Below, in pieces: positions 54,359 to 62,548 of a stretch of 64,000 nt of DNA; within the stretch, counting starts at the first letter, position 1; every line of letters begins with the position of its first letter. The stretch lies in NCBI GenBank assembly GCA_045603545.1, contig JAZUMG010000006.1, positions 1 through 64,000 of the forward strand, written 5' to 3'. The DNA is from CAAGNP01 sp045603545. GTDB lineage: Bacteria; Bacteroidota; Bacteroidia; Bacteroidales; UBA932. The position numbers and the translations under genes are program-made. The notes under the pieces are model-generated. The model made no database searches. It saw nothing but the letters and a program-made list of their open reading frames with translations, and was not told the DNA's origin.

Positions 54359-55543
54359 CTATTTAAGTGCCTCTGCAAATGCTTTTGCAAACTCTTTTAC
54401 ACCAGCGAGTTTCTCATCTGTGGTTACACCCGATACCTCGAGGGTATTCTCAAGGAATGGCTGTTTGATGTCGGTAAGGGATTTCTTGAGGGTTCTGACA
54501 CCTGCACCGTTCCATGATGAAGAACCGAACAGGGCAATGGTCTTGTTCTGAGGGTTCGCTACCGAGATCTCGTGCACAAGGTGGTGCATCATAGGGTGCA
54601 TCTGGCCATTGTATGCGCAAGTTCCCAGGATAAGTCCGCTGTACTCCCAAATCTCGTTGATAAGGTATGAGACGTGTGTTGTCGATACATCAAATGTGCG
54701 GATATTTTTGATACCCTCCTCAGCCAGAGCACGACCGATAGCGTCAGCCATCTTCTCAGTATTGCCGTACATTGAAGCGTAGATGATTACTACACCCTTC
54801 TCTGCCTGGTGGGTGCTCCACTTGTTATAGAGGTCAAGTACTTTGGCAGGGTTCTCCCTCCAAATAGGGCCGTGTGAAGGGCAGATGATTTTGATCTCAA
54901 GACCTGCAAGTTTTTTGAATGCAAGCTGCACCTTGTCGCTCCATTTGCCTACGATATTCGAATAATATCTCCTCATCTCAGTGAGGTAATTGCGGTCAAA
55001 ATCGATCTGGTCATCGAAAATGCCACCGTCAAGTGAGCCGAATCCGCCGAATGCATCACAAGAGAATAGGATCTTGTCAGTGGTATCGTATGTGACCATG
55101 GTCTCTGGCCAGTGCACCCAAGGGACCCAGGCAAAAGTGAGGACATGGTGACCCAGATTCAGGGTGCTGCCGTCCATCACTTCAAGTTTCTGCTCTGCAG
55201 GTACTGAGTAATAGTTCTCAAGGAGTTTGAAAGTGGTGCAGTTCCCCACAACTGTCACCTGAGGATACGCCCTGAGGATCTCACCGATCATACTTGAGTG
55301 GTCAGGTTCAAGGTGGTTGATGATCAAGTATTCAAGTGGACGACCTTCCAGAATGTTGTCAATCCTTTTCAGGTAATCATTGTCTGAACCGTACTCAAGT
55401 GTGTCTACAAGTGCAGGGTGTTCATCGGCGATAAGGTATGTATTGTATGATACTCCGTATGGAAGTGGCCAATTGTTCTCGAATAGGTGTTTCTTTCTGT
55501 CATTAGTTCCTACATAGTGGACCTTGTTCGAAATAAGAGTCAT
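54359..55543 (-). CDS. Flavodiiron protein (FprA type)
   Basis: A 394-residue A-type flavoprotein that reduces oxygen and/or nitric oxide. The diiron ligands are visible: H77-x-E79-x-D81-H82 (NHLEPDH), the His in WVHWPETM, the Asp in FSCDAFGG and the His in CPSHGPIW. The flavodoxin domain starts at about residue 255 (VIIYASMYGNTEKMADAI). It has no rubredoxin extension. Its place two genes before hydG suggests oxygen protection for an oxygen-sensitive metabolism. It starts 2 bp after ligA. Confidence 0.93.
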   Translation of the reverse strand: MTLISNKVHYVGTNDRKKHLFENNWPLPYGVSYNTYLIADEHPALVDTLEYGSDNDYLKRIDNILEGRPLEYLIINHLEPDHSSMIGEILRAYPQVTVVGNCTTFKLLENYYSVPAEQKLEVMDGSTLNLGHHVLTFAWVPWVHWPETMVTYDTTDKILFSCDAFGGFGSLDGGIFDDQIDFDRNYLTEMRRYYSNIVGKWSDKVQLAFKKLAGLEIKIICPSHGPIWRENPAKVLDLYNKWSTHQAEKGVVIIYASMYGNTEKMADAIGRALAEEGIKNIRTFDVSTTHVSYLINEIWEYSGLILGTCAYNGQMHPMMHHLVHEISVANPQNKTIALFGSSSWNGAGVRTLKKSLTDIKQPFLENTLEVSGVTTDEKLAGVKEFAKAFAEALK

Positions 55544-55545
55544 AT

Positions 55546-57771
55546 CTATCTGTTTATTAATTTGTTAAATATTTCTTCGTCTATGATTTCAATACCGAGT
55601 TTCTCGGCTTTTTTAAGTTTCTCCGGGCCAGCTTTCTCTCCGGCAAGGAGATATGTGATGTTTTTGGATACCGAACCGGTATTCTTTCCTCCGTGGGCAG
55701 CGATAAGGGACTTGATCTCTTCGCGCGATACAGAGAAATTGCCAGAAATCACTATTGTCTTGCCTTCCAGTGCATCGGAAAGTCTCCCGGCTGACTCCTC
55801 TGCCTCAAATCTCAGACCCATTGCGCGAAGTGCTTCAATCATCTCCCTGTGTCTGGGGTCTGCAAAATACTGGAGGATACTCTCTGCCATAATCTCTCCA
55901 ATCTCATCTACAGCGAGAAGATCCTCGCGGGTGGCAGCCATAAGTGCATCGATGCTCTTGAAATGGGAAACAATCATCTTGGCAGTGGTCTCGCCGATAT
56001 GTCTGATGCCCAGGGCAAAAAGGACGCTATGGAATGGTGCCTTCTTTGAGGCTTCAAGGCTCTCGAGAAACCTCTCTGCAGAGCGCTCCTTCCATCCATC
56101 CAAGGTGAGGAGCTGCTCCCTGGTCAGGCGGTAGAGGTCTGCAAAATCGGTTATCAGCCCTTTTTCGAAGAGTTGCTCGATGGTCGCATCGCCTGCCAGG
56201 ATGTTCATTGCCTTGCGGGAGATGAAATGGACAAATTTTGCCTTGATCTGTGTGGGGCAATGGTCCGAATTAGGGCAGAAGTGTTTCGCCTCCTCCTCTC
56301 TTTTCACTAGAGCACTGCCGCAATCGGGGCAGTGGGTGGGGTATTGTGGTACCTGTGCCGATGCATCTCTGCGTGAGAGCTCCACTCGGGTAATTTTGGG
56401 GATAATCTCCCCACCTTTCTCCACATAGACCCAGTCGCCGATATGGATATCGAGGGCCTCCATCTGCTCGCTGTTGTGGAGTGAAGCACGTTTCACCACA
56501 GTGCCTGAGAGCTGGACGGGCTCAAGGTTTGCCACCGGGGTGATTGCACCTGTACGTCCCACCTGATAGTCCACCGAGATGAGGCGGGTAAGGGCCTCCT
56601 CCGGTTTGAATTTGTATGCTGTTGCCCAACGGGGCGATTTGGCTGTGAAGCCGAGTTTTCTCTGAAGGGCGAGGTCATTGACCTTGATGACAATGCCGTC
56701 GGTGGCAAATGGGAGAAACTTTCTCTTTTCATCCCAGCTGCGGATATACTCTATTACCTCCCCGATACCATTGCAGAGGGCAGAGTGCTCTGAGATAGGG
56801 AAGCCCCACGATCTGGCATTGCTGAGTGCTTGGGAATGGGTGGCAAACGGGAGACTTTCCCCGAGGATATGGTAGAGGGTGCAATCGAGGCCACGCTCTG
56901 CCACTATCGCAGGGTCCTGCTGTTTGAGGGAGCCGGCAGCTGCGTTGCGGGGGTTGGCAAAAGGGGTCTCCTCTTCCTCCTCGCGCTGGAGGTTAAGGCG
57001 GTCAAATGCCTCGTAAGGCATAAAAATCTCACCTCGTATCTCAAAGTCTGCAGGGGGGGCAATGGCTTCAGTCTGGGTGGCTGAATTGCTGTCCTGGGTG
57101 GTGAGCAGGTCGGTGTCCTGATGGCTGTCTACTGTGTTTTGGGTGGTGAACAGGTTGGTGTCTTGATGGCTGTCTACTGTGTTTTGGGTGGTGAACAGGT
57201 TGGTGTCCTGATGGTCGTGTCCTGTGTCTGGACTGCTGAACAGGTTGGCCTCAGTAGGGGTTTCATCTGATGCGTGGGGGGCAAAGCGGATGAAGTGTGG
57301 AATGGACTTGATGGTCTTTACATTCTCTGTGACATCATCGCCGATGGAGCCGTCTCCACGGGTCAGCGCCCTGATAAGCATGCCGTCCTTGTATGTGAGG
57401 CAGATGGCAGTGCCATCAAATTTGAGCTCGCAGCTGTACTGGACGGGGCCGTCTGTCATCTTGCGGATACGTTCATCGAAAGAGTAGAGCTCTTCGATAT
57501 TGTAAGTATTGCCGAGAGAGAGCATTGGGAAACGGTGACGGTATTGGGCAAAACCCTCTGTACGGTCGCTTCCAACTGTCTGGGTAGGAGAGGTCTGAGA
57601 GAGATATTCGGGGAACATCTTCTCAAGTGTGGCGAGCTCGCTGGTCAGCAGGTCGTATTCGAAGTCGCTGATGGTAGGGGAGTTCTCGACATAATAGCTG
57701 TGATTATGCCTTCTGAGCTCCTCTGATAGCTCTTTTATCCTCTTTTCTGCGTATTGTTTCTTTATGCCCAT
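55546..57771 (-). CDS. ligA: NAD-dependent DNA ligase with repeat insertion
   Basis: A 741-residue LigA, longer than the usual 660-690. The adenylation lysine is K117 in CELKFDG; then OB fold, zinc finger (HCPDCGSALV and HFCPNSDHCP), helix-hairpin-helix repeats and a C-terminal BRCT domain (KTIVISGNFSVSREEIK). Between residues about 164 and 239, inside the nucleotidyltransferase domain just before FEIRGEIFM, an acidic, Gln/Thr-rich insertion contains two perfect 15-residue repeats and two degenerate ones. Catalytic motifs around it are intact. It is the first gene of the long minus-strand unit. Confidence 0.95.
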   Translation of the reverse strand: MGIKKQYAEKRIKELSEELRRHNHSYYVENSPTISDFEYDLLTSELATLEKMFPEYLSQTSPTQTVGSDRTEGFAQYRHRFPMLSLGNTYNIEELYSFDERIRKMTDGPVQYSCELKFDGTAICLTYKDGMLIRALTRGDGSIGDDVTENVKTIKSIPHFIRFAPHASDETPTEANLFSSPDTGHDHQDTNLFTTQNTVDSHQDTNLFTTQNTVDSHQDTDLLTTQDSNSATQTEAIAPPADFEIRGEIFMPYEAFDRLNLQREEEEETPFANPRNAAAGSLKQQDPAIVAERGLDCTLYHILGESLPFATHSQALSNARSWGFPISEHSALCNGIGEVIEYIRSWDEKRKFLPFATDGIVIKVNDLALQRKLGFTAKSPRWATAYKFKPEEALTRLISVDYQVGRTGAITPVANLEPVQLSGTVVKRASLHNSEQMEALDIHIGDWVYVEKGGEIIPKITRVELSRRDASAQVPQYPTHCPDCGSALVKREEEAKHFCPNSDHCPTQIKAKFVHFISRKAMNILAGDATIEQLFEKGLITDFADLYRLTREQLLTLDGWKERSAERFLESLEASKKAPFHSVLFALGIRHIGETTAKMIVSHFKSIDALMAATREDLLAVDEIGEIMAESILQYFADPRHREMIEALRAMGLRFEAEESAGRLSDALEGKTIVISGNFSVSREEIKSLIAAHGGKNTGSVSKNITYLLAGEKAGPEKLKKAEKLGIEIIDEEIFNKLINR
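57085..57250 (-). repeat. 45-bp tandem repeat within ligA
   Basis: Two adjacent 45-bp units (57115-57159 and 57160-57204) each encode TNLFTTQNTVDSHQD, with only a silent change between them. A degenerate copy lies on each side (ANLFSSPDTGHDHQD before, TDLLTTQDS after). The period keeps the frame. Confidence 0.85.
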
Positions 57772-57780
57772 AATAACTCA

Positions 57781-57788
57781 CAAATGTA
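57781..57788 (-). promoter_or_regulatory. -7 promoter element of the ligA unit
   Basis: The minus strand reads TACATTTG, 9 bp from the ligA ATG, so the transcript would be nearly leaderless. The -33 box is not evident. Confidence 0.45.
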
Positions 57789-57868
57789 GTAAAAATATAC
57801 GGATTAATGATTAATTAATGGAGGTAAATTTAGTGTCCATAAATTTTTTTTAATTTAAGCAGAAGTAT

Positions 57869-57876
57869 TACTTTTG
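57869..57876 (+). promoter_or_regulatory. -7 promoter element of the phosphofructokinase gene
   Basis: TACTTTTG matches TAnnTTTG, 45 bp before the ATG, with a T-rich stretch upstream. An A-rich leader (GAGAGAAAATTAATTAAGAG) precedes the start. Confidence 0.55.
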
Positions 57877-57921
57877 CGCCTTGAAATTTTGAGAGAAAAT
57901 TAATTAAGAGAGATTAAGACA

Positions 57922-59169
57922 ATGAAAGATTCAATTGTTATCCTGACCGGTGGCGGTCCAGCTCCCGGAATCAACACTGTAGTTGGTACTATTGCCAAGA
58001 CTTTCCTTGACAAAGGCTACAGAGTAATCGGCCTTCATGGTGGATATTCAGCTATCTTCACCAAAGAGCCAAAATGCACTGAATTCGACTTCTTCCTAGC
58101 TGATTCAATCTTCAATCGTGGTGGTTCTTTCTTGAGAATGAGCCGTTACAAACCAACCCAGGAGGATTTTGAGAACAACTTCAACGAGACATTCTTCAAA
58201 GAGAACAATATCAAACTTCTTGTGACCGTAGGTGGTGACGATACAGCTTCTACAGCCAACCGTATTGCCAAATTCCTGAAGAGCAAGAATTACCCTATCC
58301 AGAACATCCACGTTCCAAAAACCATTGACAACGACCTTCCTCTTCCAAACAATGAGCCTACATTCGGTTACAACTCTGCAAAATCAGAGGGTACCAGAGT
58401 GGCTACTACAGTTTACGAGGATGCACGTACCAGCGGTACTTGGTATCTGATTTCTGCAATGGGCCGTTCGGCAGGTCACTTGGCAATGGGTATCGCAGCT
58501 TCTTGCCACTACCCTATGGTAGTTATCCCTGAGATGTTCAACAAATCTGAGGTTTCTATCGAGAAGATTGTAAATCTTGCCATCTCATCTATCGTCAAGA
58601 GGATGATCATGGGTGTATGCTACGGTGGTGTGATGATATCAGAGGGTGTATTCCACATCCTTAGCGATGAGGACTTGAAGAATTCAGGTGTTACATTCTC
58701 ATTCGACGCACACGGTCACCCAGAGCTTGGTAAAGTTTCTAAAGCACAGGTATTCAATACCGTACTTGAGAACAAAATGAAAGCTCTTGGCCTTAAAGTG
58801 AAGACCCGTCCAGTAGAGATCGGTTATGATGTAAGATGCCAAACCCCTGTTGCTTACGACTTGACATACTGCTCACAGCTTGCTTACGGTGTATGGAAAC
58901 TTTTCCACGCAGGTGAGACCGGCTGTATGGTTTACGTAAACGGCAAAGGTGTGGCTTCTCCTCTATACTTGACTGACCTTCAGGATCCTGCTACAGGCAA
59001 GATTCCACCAAGGCTTGTAAATATCGATAGCGAAGAGGTACAGAACGTATTCAAATACGAACTTCACTACATCCGTCCTGAGGATTACGAGGCTGCCAAG
59101 AAATATCTTGCAAACCCTGAGGAGTACGACTTCTACAAAATCCTTAACTGGGAGTATCCACAAGAGTAA
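57922..59169 (+). CDS. pfp: PPi-dependent 6-phosphofructokinase
   Basis: A 415-residue phosphofructokinase of the long group. GGDD at residues 104-107 and PKTIDND at 132-138 replace the GGDGS and PGTIDND of ATP-dependent enzymes; Asp and Lys at these places are the accepted marks of PPi use. The reaction is reversible. It pairs in function with the PPi-forming pyruvate phosphate dikinase at 7309. Its codon use is regular and the gene has its own promoter and terminator, as expected for a highly expressed glycolytic gene. Confidence 0.9.
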   Translation: MKDSIVILTGGGPAPGINTVVGTIAKTFLDKGYRVIGLHGGYSAIFTKEPKCTEFDFFLADSIFNRGGSFLRMSRYKPTQEDFENNFNETFFKENNIKLLVTVGGDDTASTANRIAKFLKSKNYPIQNIHVPKTIDNDLPLPNNEPTFGYNSAKSEGTRVATTVYEDARTSGTWYLISAMGRSAGHLAMGIAASCHYPMVVIPEMFNKSEVSIEKIVNLAISSIVKRMIMGVCYGGVMISEGVFHILSDEDLKNSGVTFSFDAHGHPELGKVSKAQVFNTVLENKMKALGLKVKTRPVEIGYDVRCQTPVAYDLTYCSQLAYGVWKLFHAGETGCMVYVNGKGVASPLYLTDLQDPATGKIPPRLVNIDSEEVQNVFKYELHYIRPEDYEAAKKYLANPEEYDFYKILNWEYPQE

Positions 59170-59221
59170 TCACTCCGCCAGTGTGGCCAGTTGGCGACAC
59201 TATGGATATGACAATATAGGT

Positions 59222-59251
59222 GGCTGACCGGATTAGGTCGGCCCCTTTTTT
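59222..59251 (+). terminator. Terminator of the phosphofructokinase gene
   Basis: GGCTGACC/GGTCGGCC stem (one G-T pair), 6-nt loop, then CCTTTTTT. Confidence 0.88.
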
Positions 59252-59319
59252 ATGTATTTAGGCAGAGCGGATATTCCGGGTCGTGAATCGTAGTCAAATG
59301 GCGAAGACATCTGGCCTTC

Positions 59320-59878
59320 GGGGACACACCTGCAAGAAATCGGGCGAAAACTCGTGTGACGGTGTCGTTTTAGGGTGTAATCGGCTTGCTTCGGGGACAC
59401 ACCTGCAAGAAATCGGGCAAAAACTCGTGTGACGGTATCGTTTAGGGCTGTAATCGGCCTGCTTCGGGGACACACCAGCAAGAAATTCGGCAAAAACTCG
59501 TGTGACGGTATCGTTTAGGATTGTAATAGGCCTGCCTCGGGGACACACATGCAAGAAATCGGGCAAAAACTCGTGTGACGGTGTCGTTTGGGGCTGTAAT
59601 CGGCCTGCCTCGGGGACACACCTGCAAGAAATTCGGCAAAAACTTGTGTGACGGTGTCTTTTAGGGCTGTAATCGGCCTGCTTCGGGGACACACCTGTAA
59701 GAAATTCGGCAAAAACTCGTGTGACGGTGTCGTTTAGGGCTGTAATCGGCCTGCCTCGGGGACACACATGCAAGAAATTCGGCAAAAACTCGTGTGACGG
59801 TGTCGTTTAGGGCTGTAATCGGCCTGCTTCGGGGACACACCTGCAAGAAATTCGGCAAAAACTCGTGGGTGTGTAGGA
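59320..59878. repeat. 73-bp tandem repeat array, eight units
   Basis: Units begin with GGGGACACAC at 59320, 59393, 59466, 59539, 59612, 59685, 59758 and 59831: an exact 73-bp period with no indel. The last unit is partial and ends in a variant (ACTCGTGGGTGTGTAGGAATA). Each unit includes GACACAC and GTGTGACGGTGTC, able to pair. Since 73 is not a multiple of 3, the overlapping minus-strand frames of 65-163 codons are artefacts. Units differ by a few substitutions. No cas genes and no unique spacers, so it is not CRISPR. Confidence 0.95.
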
Positions 59879-60069
59879 ATATGGCGAGGTGACGCGTGTT
59901 ATCTGTCGACTTTTGTTGGCGTTATGTGCTCGAAAGTGTACTGAATGAGTGAAATTCTGCAGTGACGCCTGTGGTTTACCGGTTTTCGTCAGCGACGAGT
60001 AGGGTACTGTATGCTCAGTGAGTGATGATGTTTAGTGCTGGGGAAGTGGTGAAAGTCTTATGTGAGATA
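59879..60069. other. Intergenic DNA before the amylase promoter
   Basis: No gene or clear hairpin is visible. Confidence 0.4.
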
Positions 60070-60100
60070 TTGCAGCAAAGTGGTTTTAGTATTATTTTTG
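60070..60100 (+). promoter_or_regulatory. Promoter of the GH13 gene
   Basis: TTG (60070-60072), 20-bp spacer, TATTTTTG (60093-60100), 22 bp before the ATG. A good consensus match. Confidence 0.65.
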
Positions 60101-60122
60101 CCAGTAAGATAATACTGAAATT

Positions 60123-61556
60123 ATGCACGAAAAATTCATAATATATCAGATGTTGCCAAGACTGTTCGGCAACAGAAATCCTGAATGCGTTTTCAATGGG
60201 ACACTTGCAGAAAACGGTTCGGGAAAATTCGGAGACATCACAGCCAAAGTCCTTAAAGAACTTAAAGAGCTGGCTGTAACACATATCTGGTACACTGGGA
60301 TAATCCGTCACGCTACTGATGGAGATACAACAGCCAAAGGTAAGGCCGGATCACCTTACGCCATCAAGGATTACTATGATGTAAACCCATATATGTCGAA
60401 GGTCCCGTCCAAAAGGATGAAGGAGTTCGAATCACTTGTCTCTCGTACACATAAGGCTGGCCTTAAGGTGATTATAGATTTTATACCTAACCACCTTTCA
60501 CGTGAATATGATTCAAAGACTGCCCCTTTCGGTGATGAAAATTTCTACCCCGGACGTATTCACGACGGCGACTGGACCGATACGGTAAAACTGAACTATG
60601 GTTCCCGTGATACATGGACCAAAATGAGGGATATACTGATGTTTTGGGCTTCCAAAGGGGTCGATGGATTCAGATGTGATATGGTCGAGTTGGTGACAGT
60701 AGATTTCTGGGAGTGGTGTATCCCCCAATTGAAAGAGGCTTATCCCGGACTCGTATTCATAGCTGAGATTTACCAGCCGCACAACTACTATCCTTACATT
60801 ACACGTGGCGGTTTTGATTATCTTTATGATAAGTCAGGGTTTTACGACACACTTAGAGCAATATCTGCCGGACAGACCTGGGCTTCATCACTTACCTCCG
60901 TATGGCAGAGCCTCGGTGACTTCCAGCCCAGGATGCTGAATTTCCTGGAGAACCACGATGAGCAGCGGGTAGCCTCAGACTTTTTTGTCGGTGACGGACA
61001 AAAATCACTTGCAATGCTCTATGTATCACTCTTCTTCAATACAGCCCCTTTTATGATTTACTTCGGTCAGGAATTTGGTGAGCGGGGTATGGAGACAGAA
61101 GGTTACAGCGGAGTGGACGGCCGCACCACTATCTATGATTTCTGGAGTCTCTCTTCTGTAAGAAGATTTCTCGAAGGAGGTGATGCAGGTGATGTTTATA
61201 AAGAGTTGACAGACAGCGAAAAAAAGATGTTGTCCACTTATCGTGATCTGATGAAGACGGCTATGGAAAAAGACTCTTTCCGCATCGGCAAGACATTCGA
61301 TCTGATGTATGTGAATCCCCAATCCGGACATTTCGATCCACGTTATCACTATGCATTCCTCCGCTCAGACGGAAAGGAGATTTACCTGGTTACGGCCAAT
61401 TTCTCACCATGGGATGCCCAGATCAAGATCAATATTCCACAGGATGCATTCGACTATTTTGGAATTGCTGGCAGTGCCACTCAAATCATGGTTTCGGTGG
61501 GTGCGTATGATGGGTGCATTATGAATCTGACCAATATATTTGGCAGTTCCTGGTAG
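60123..61556 (+). CDS. GH13 alpha-amylase family enzyme, cytoplasmic
   Basis: A 477-residue glycoside hydrolase without a signal peptide. The family regions are visible in order: VIIDFIPNH (region I), DGFRCDMVE with the Asp nucleophile (II), FIAEIY with the Glu acid/base (III), and ENHDEQR (IV). A short C-terminal beta domain follows (YLVTANFSPWD). It probably acts on maltodextrin or glycogen inside the cell; exact specificity is open. It is single and convergent with lysO. Confidence 0.88.
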   Translation: MHEKFIIYQMLPRLFGNRNPECVFNGTLAENGSGKFGDITAKVLKELKELAVTHIWYTGIIRHATDGDTTAKGKAGSPYAIKDYYDVNPYMSKVPSKRMKEFESLVSRTHKAGLKVIIDFIPNHLSREYDSKTAPFGDENFYPGRIHDGDWTDTVKLNYGSRDTWTKMRDILMFWASKGVDGFRCDMVELVTVDFWEWCIPQLKEAYPGLVFIAEIYQPHNYYPYITRGGFDYLYDKSGFYDTLRAISAGQTWASSLTSVWQSLGDFQPRMLNFLENHDEQRVASDFFVGDGQKSLAMLYVSLFFNTAPFMIYFGQEFGERGMETEGYSGVDGRTTIYDFWSLSSVRRFLEGGDAGDVYKELTDSEKKMLSTYRDLMKTAMEKDSFRIGKTFDLMYVNPQSGHFDPRYHYAFLRSDGKEIYLVTANFSPWDAQIKINIPQDAFDYFGIAGSATQIMVSVGAYDGCIMNLTNIFGSSW

Positions 61557-61616
61557 CTCCGCGATCCCAAGCAGTACCACCGATCCAGCGATGTCTGTAG
61601 TCCGAAGAATAGTGAG

Positions 61617-62528
61617 TTACAGCGAGCAGAAGAGTGCTACCATAAATGGTACTGAGAAGTCGACGAGGAAGCCGTGGTAGACTGACACTACGGCCAGGTG
61701 GTCGCCGCACGATTGGCGGATGACAGGGAGGGTGCTGTCGGCAGTTGTGGCACCTCCTGCGGCAATGGGGGCGAGGGGCCCTGCAATCCTGGGGAGGAAT
61801 GGTGCTGTAACTAAGGTAATTATTTCGCGGAGAACATTGGCCAATAGGGCAATGGTCCCGAGCTCCACCCCTTTGCTTTCTGCGATGAGTACGCTTGACA
61901 ATGAGTAGTAACCTTGTCCCGAACCGACTGCAAGAAGTTCTGTCAGTGCATATGGCAAAACCATAGAGAGTAGTGCCACAGCCACTAATGTCCCACCGAT
62001 GGTGAAAAGGGGAAGGAGCAGCACTTTCCTGTCGTATTGCTTCAAGTTGCTGAATATGTTCTTATTGTGACCAATACTTATCCCTATGAAAAAGATAAGG
62101 ATGCAAAGTGTCCAGAAGGATATTCTCTCCGGTAGGGGGAGTGTGTCCGGCAATCCGAAATAACCTGCCAGAACGCCTGCTGCGAAAAAGCCGAGGATGA
62201 TGAAGCTCCCTTTGAGGGGTTCCAGCAGTGATATCTGTCTTCCGGCAGAGTTGCGGGGTGCTTCATATTTGAGACGGCACCAGCGTGCAAGTATTGCAGC
62301 GGCCAAACAACTTCCTGCTGTGGCAGTAATGGCTATCGTCAAAGCTGTAAGTCCCAGGGTGGGGAGGGCGGCAACAATATCGGGATTGCCCCCCATATCG
62401 AGACCGAGAAAAAATAGCAGCAGCCACACAATATATACCACCAATCTGTCAATCCATCCGAAGGTGAGGCGGCGCATAAGAATCCCTGCACCAATCCCCG
62501 AAAGCATCATGCCGATAACGGTAAACAT
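61617..62528 (-). CDS. lysO: LysO-type lysine exporter
   Basis: A 303-residue inner-membrane protein with about eight to ten helices. Motifs of the DUF340/LysO family appear: FLGLDMGGNPDI, IGISIGHNKNIF, GSGQGYYSLSSVLIAE and GGATTADSTLPVI. The length matches E. coli LysO (299), with both halves fused. It lies 20 bp downstream of a solute-binding lipoprotein gene, an unusual pairing for an exporter. Confidence 0.88.
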   Translation of the reverse strand: MFTVIGMMLSGIGAGILMRRLTFGWIDRLVVYIVWLLLFFLGLDMGGNPDIVAALPTLGLTALTIAITATAGSCLAAAILARWCRLKYEAPRNSAGRQISLLEPLKGSFIILGFFAAGVLAGYFGLPDTLPLPERISFWTLCILIFFIGISIGHNKNIFSNLKQYDRKVLLLPLFTIGGTLVAVALLSMVLPYALTELLAVGSGQGYYSLSSVLIAESKGVELGTIALLANVLREIITLVTAPFLPRIAGPLAPIAAGGATTADSTLPVIRQSCGDHLAVVSVYHGFLVDFSVPFMVALFCSL

Positions 62529-62548
62529 TGCGTCAGCTTGTTGTTGGG

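Noticed and set aside
59233..59858. Several overlapping open frames of 65-163 codons on the minus strand with CVPRGRP/TPSHEF-like repeats
   Set aside because: They arise because the 73-bp repeat lacks stops in three frames; the period shifts frame each unit and no start signal or family match is seen.
59320..59878. CRISPR array
   Set aside because: The whole 73-bp unit is repeated; there are no unique spacers and no cas genes in the window.
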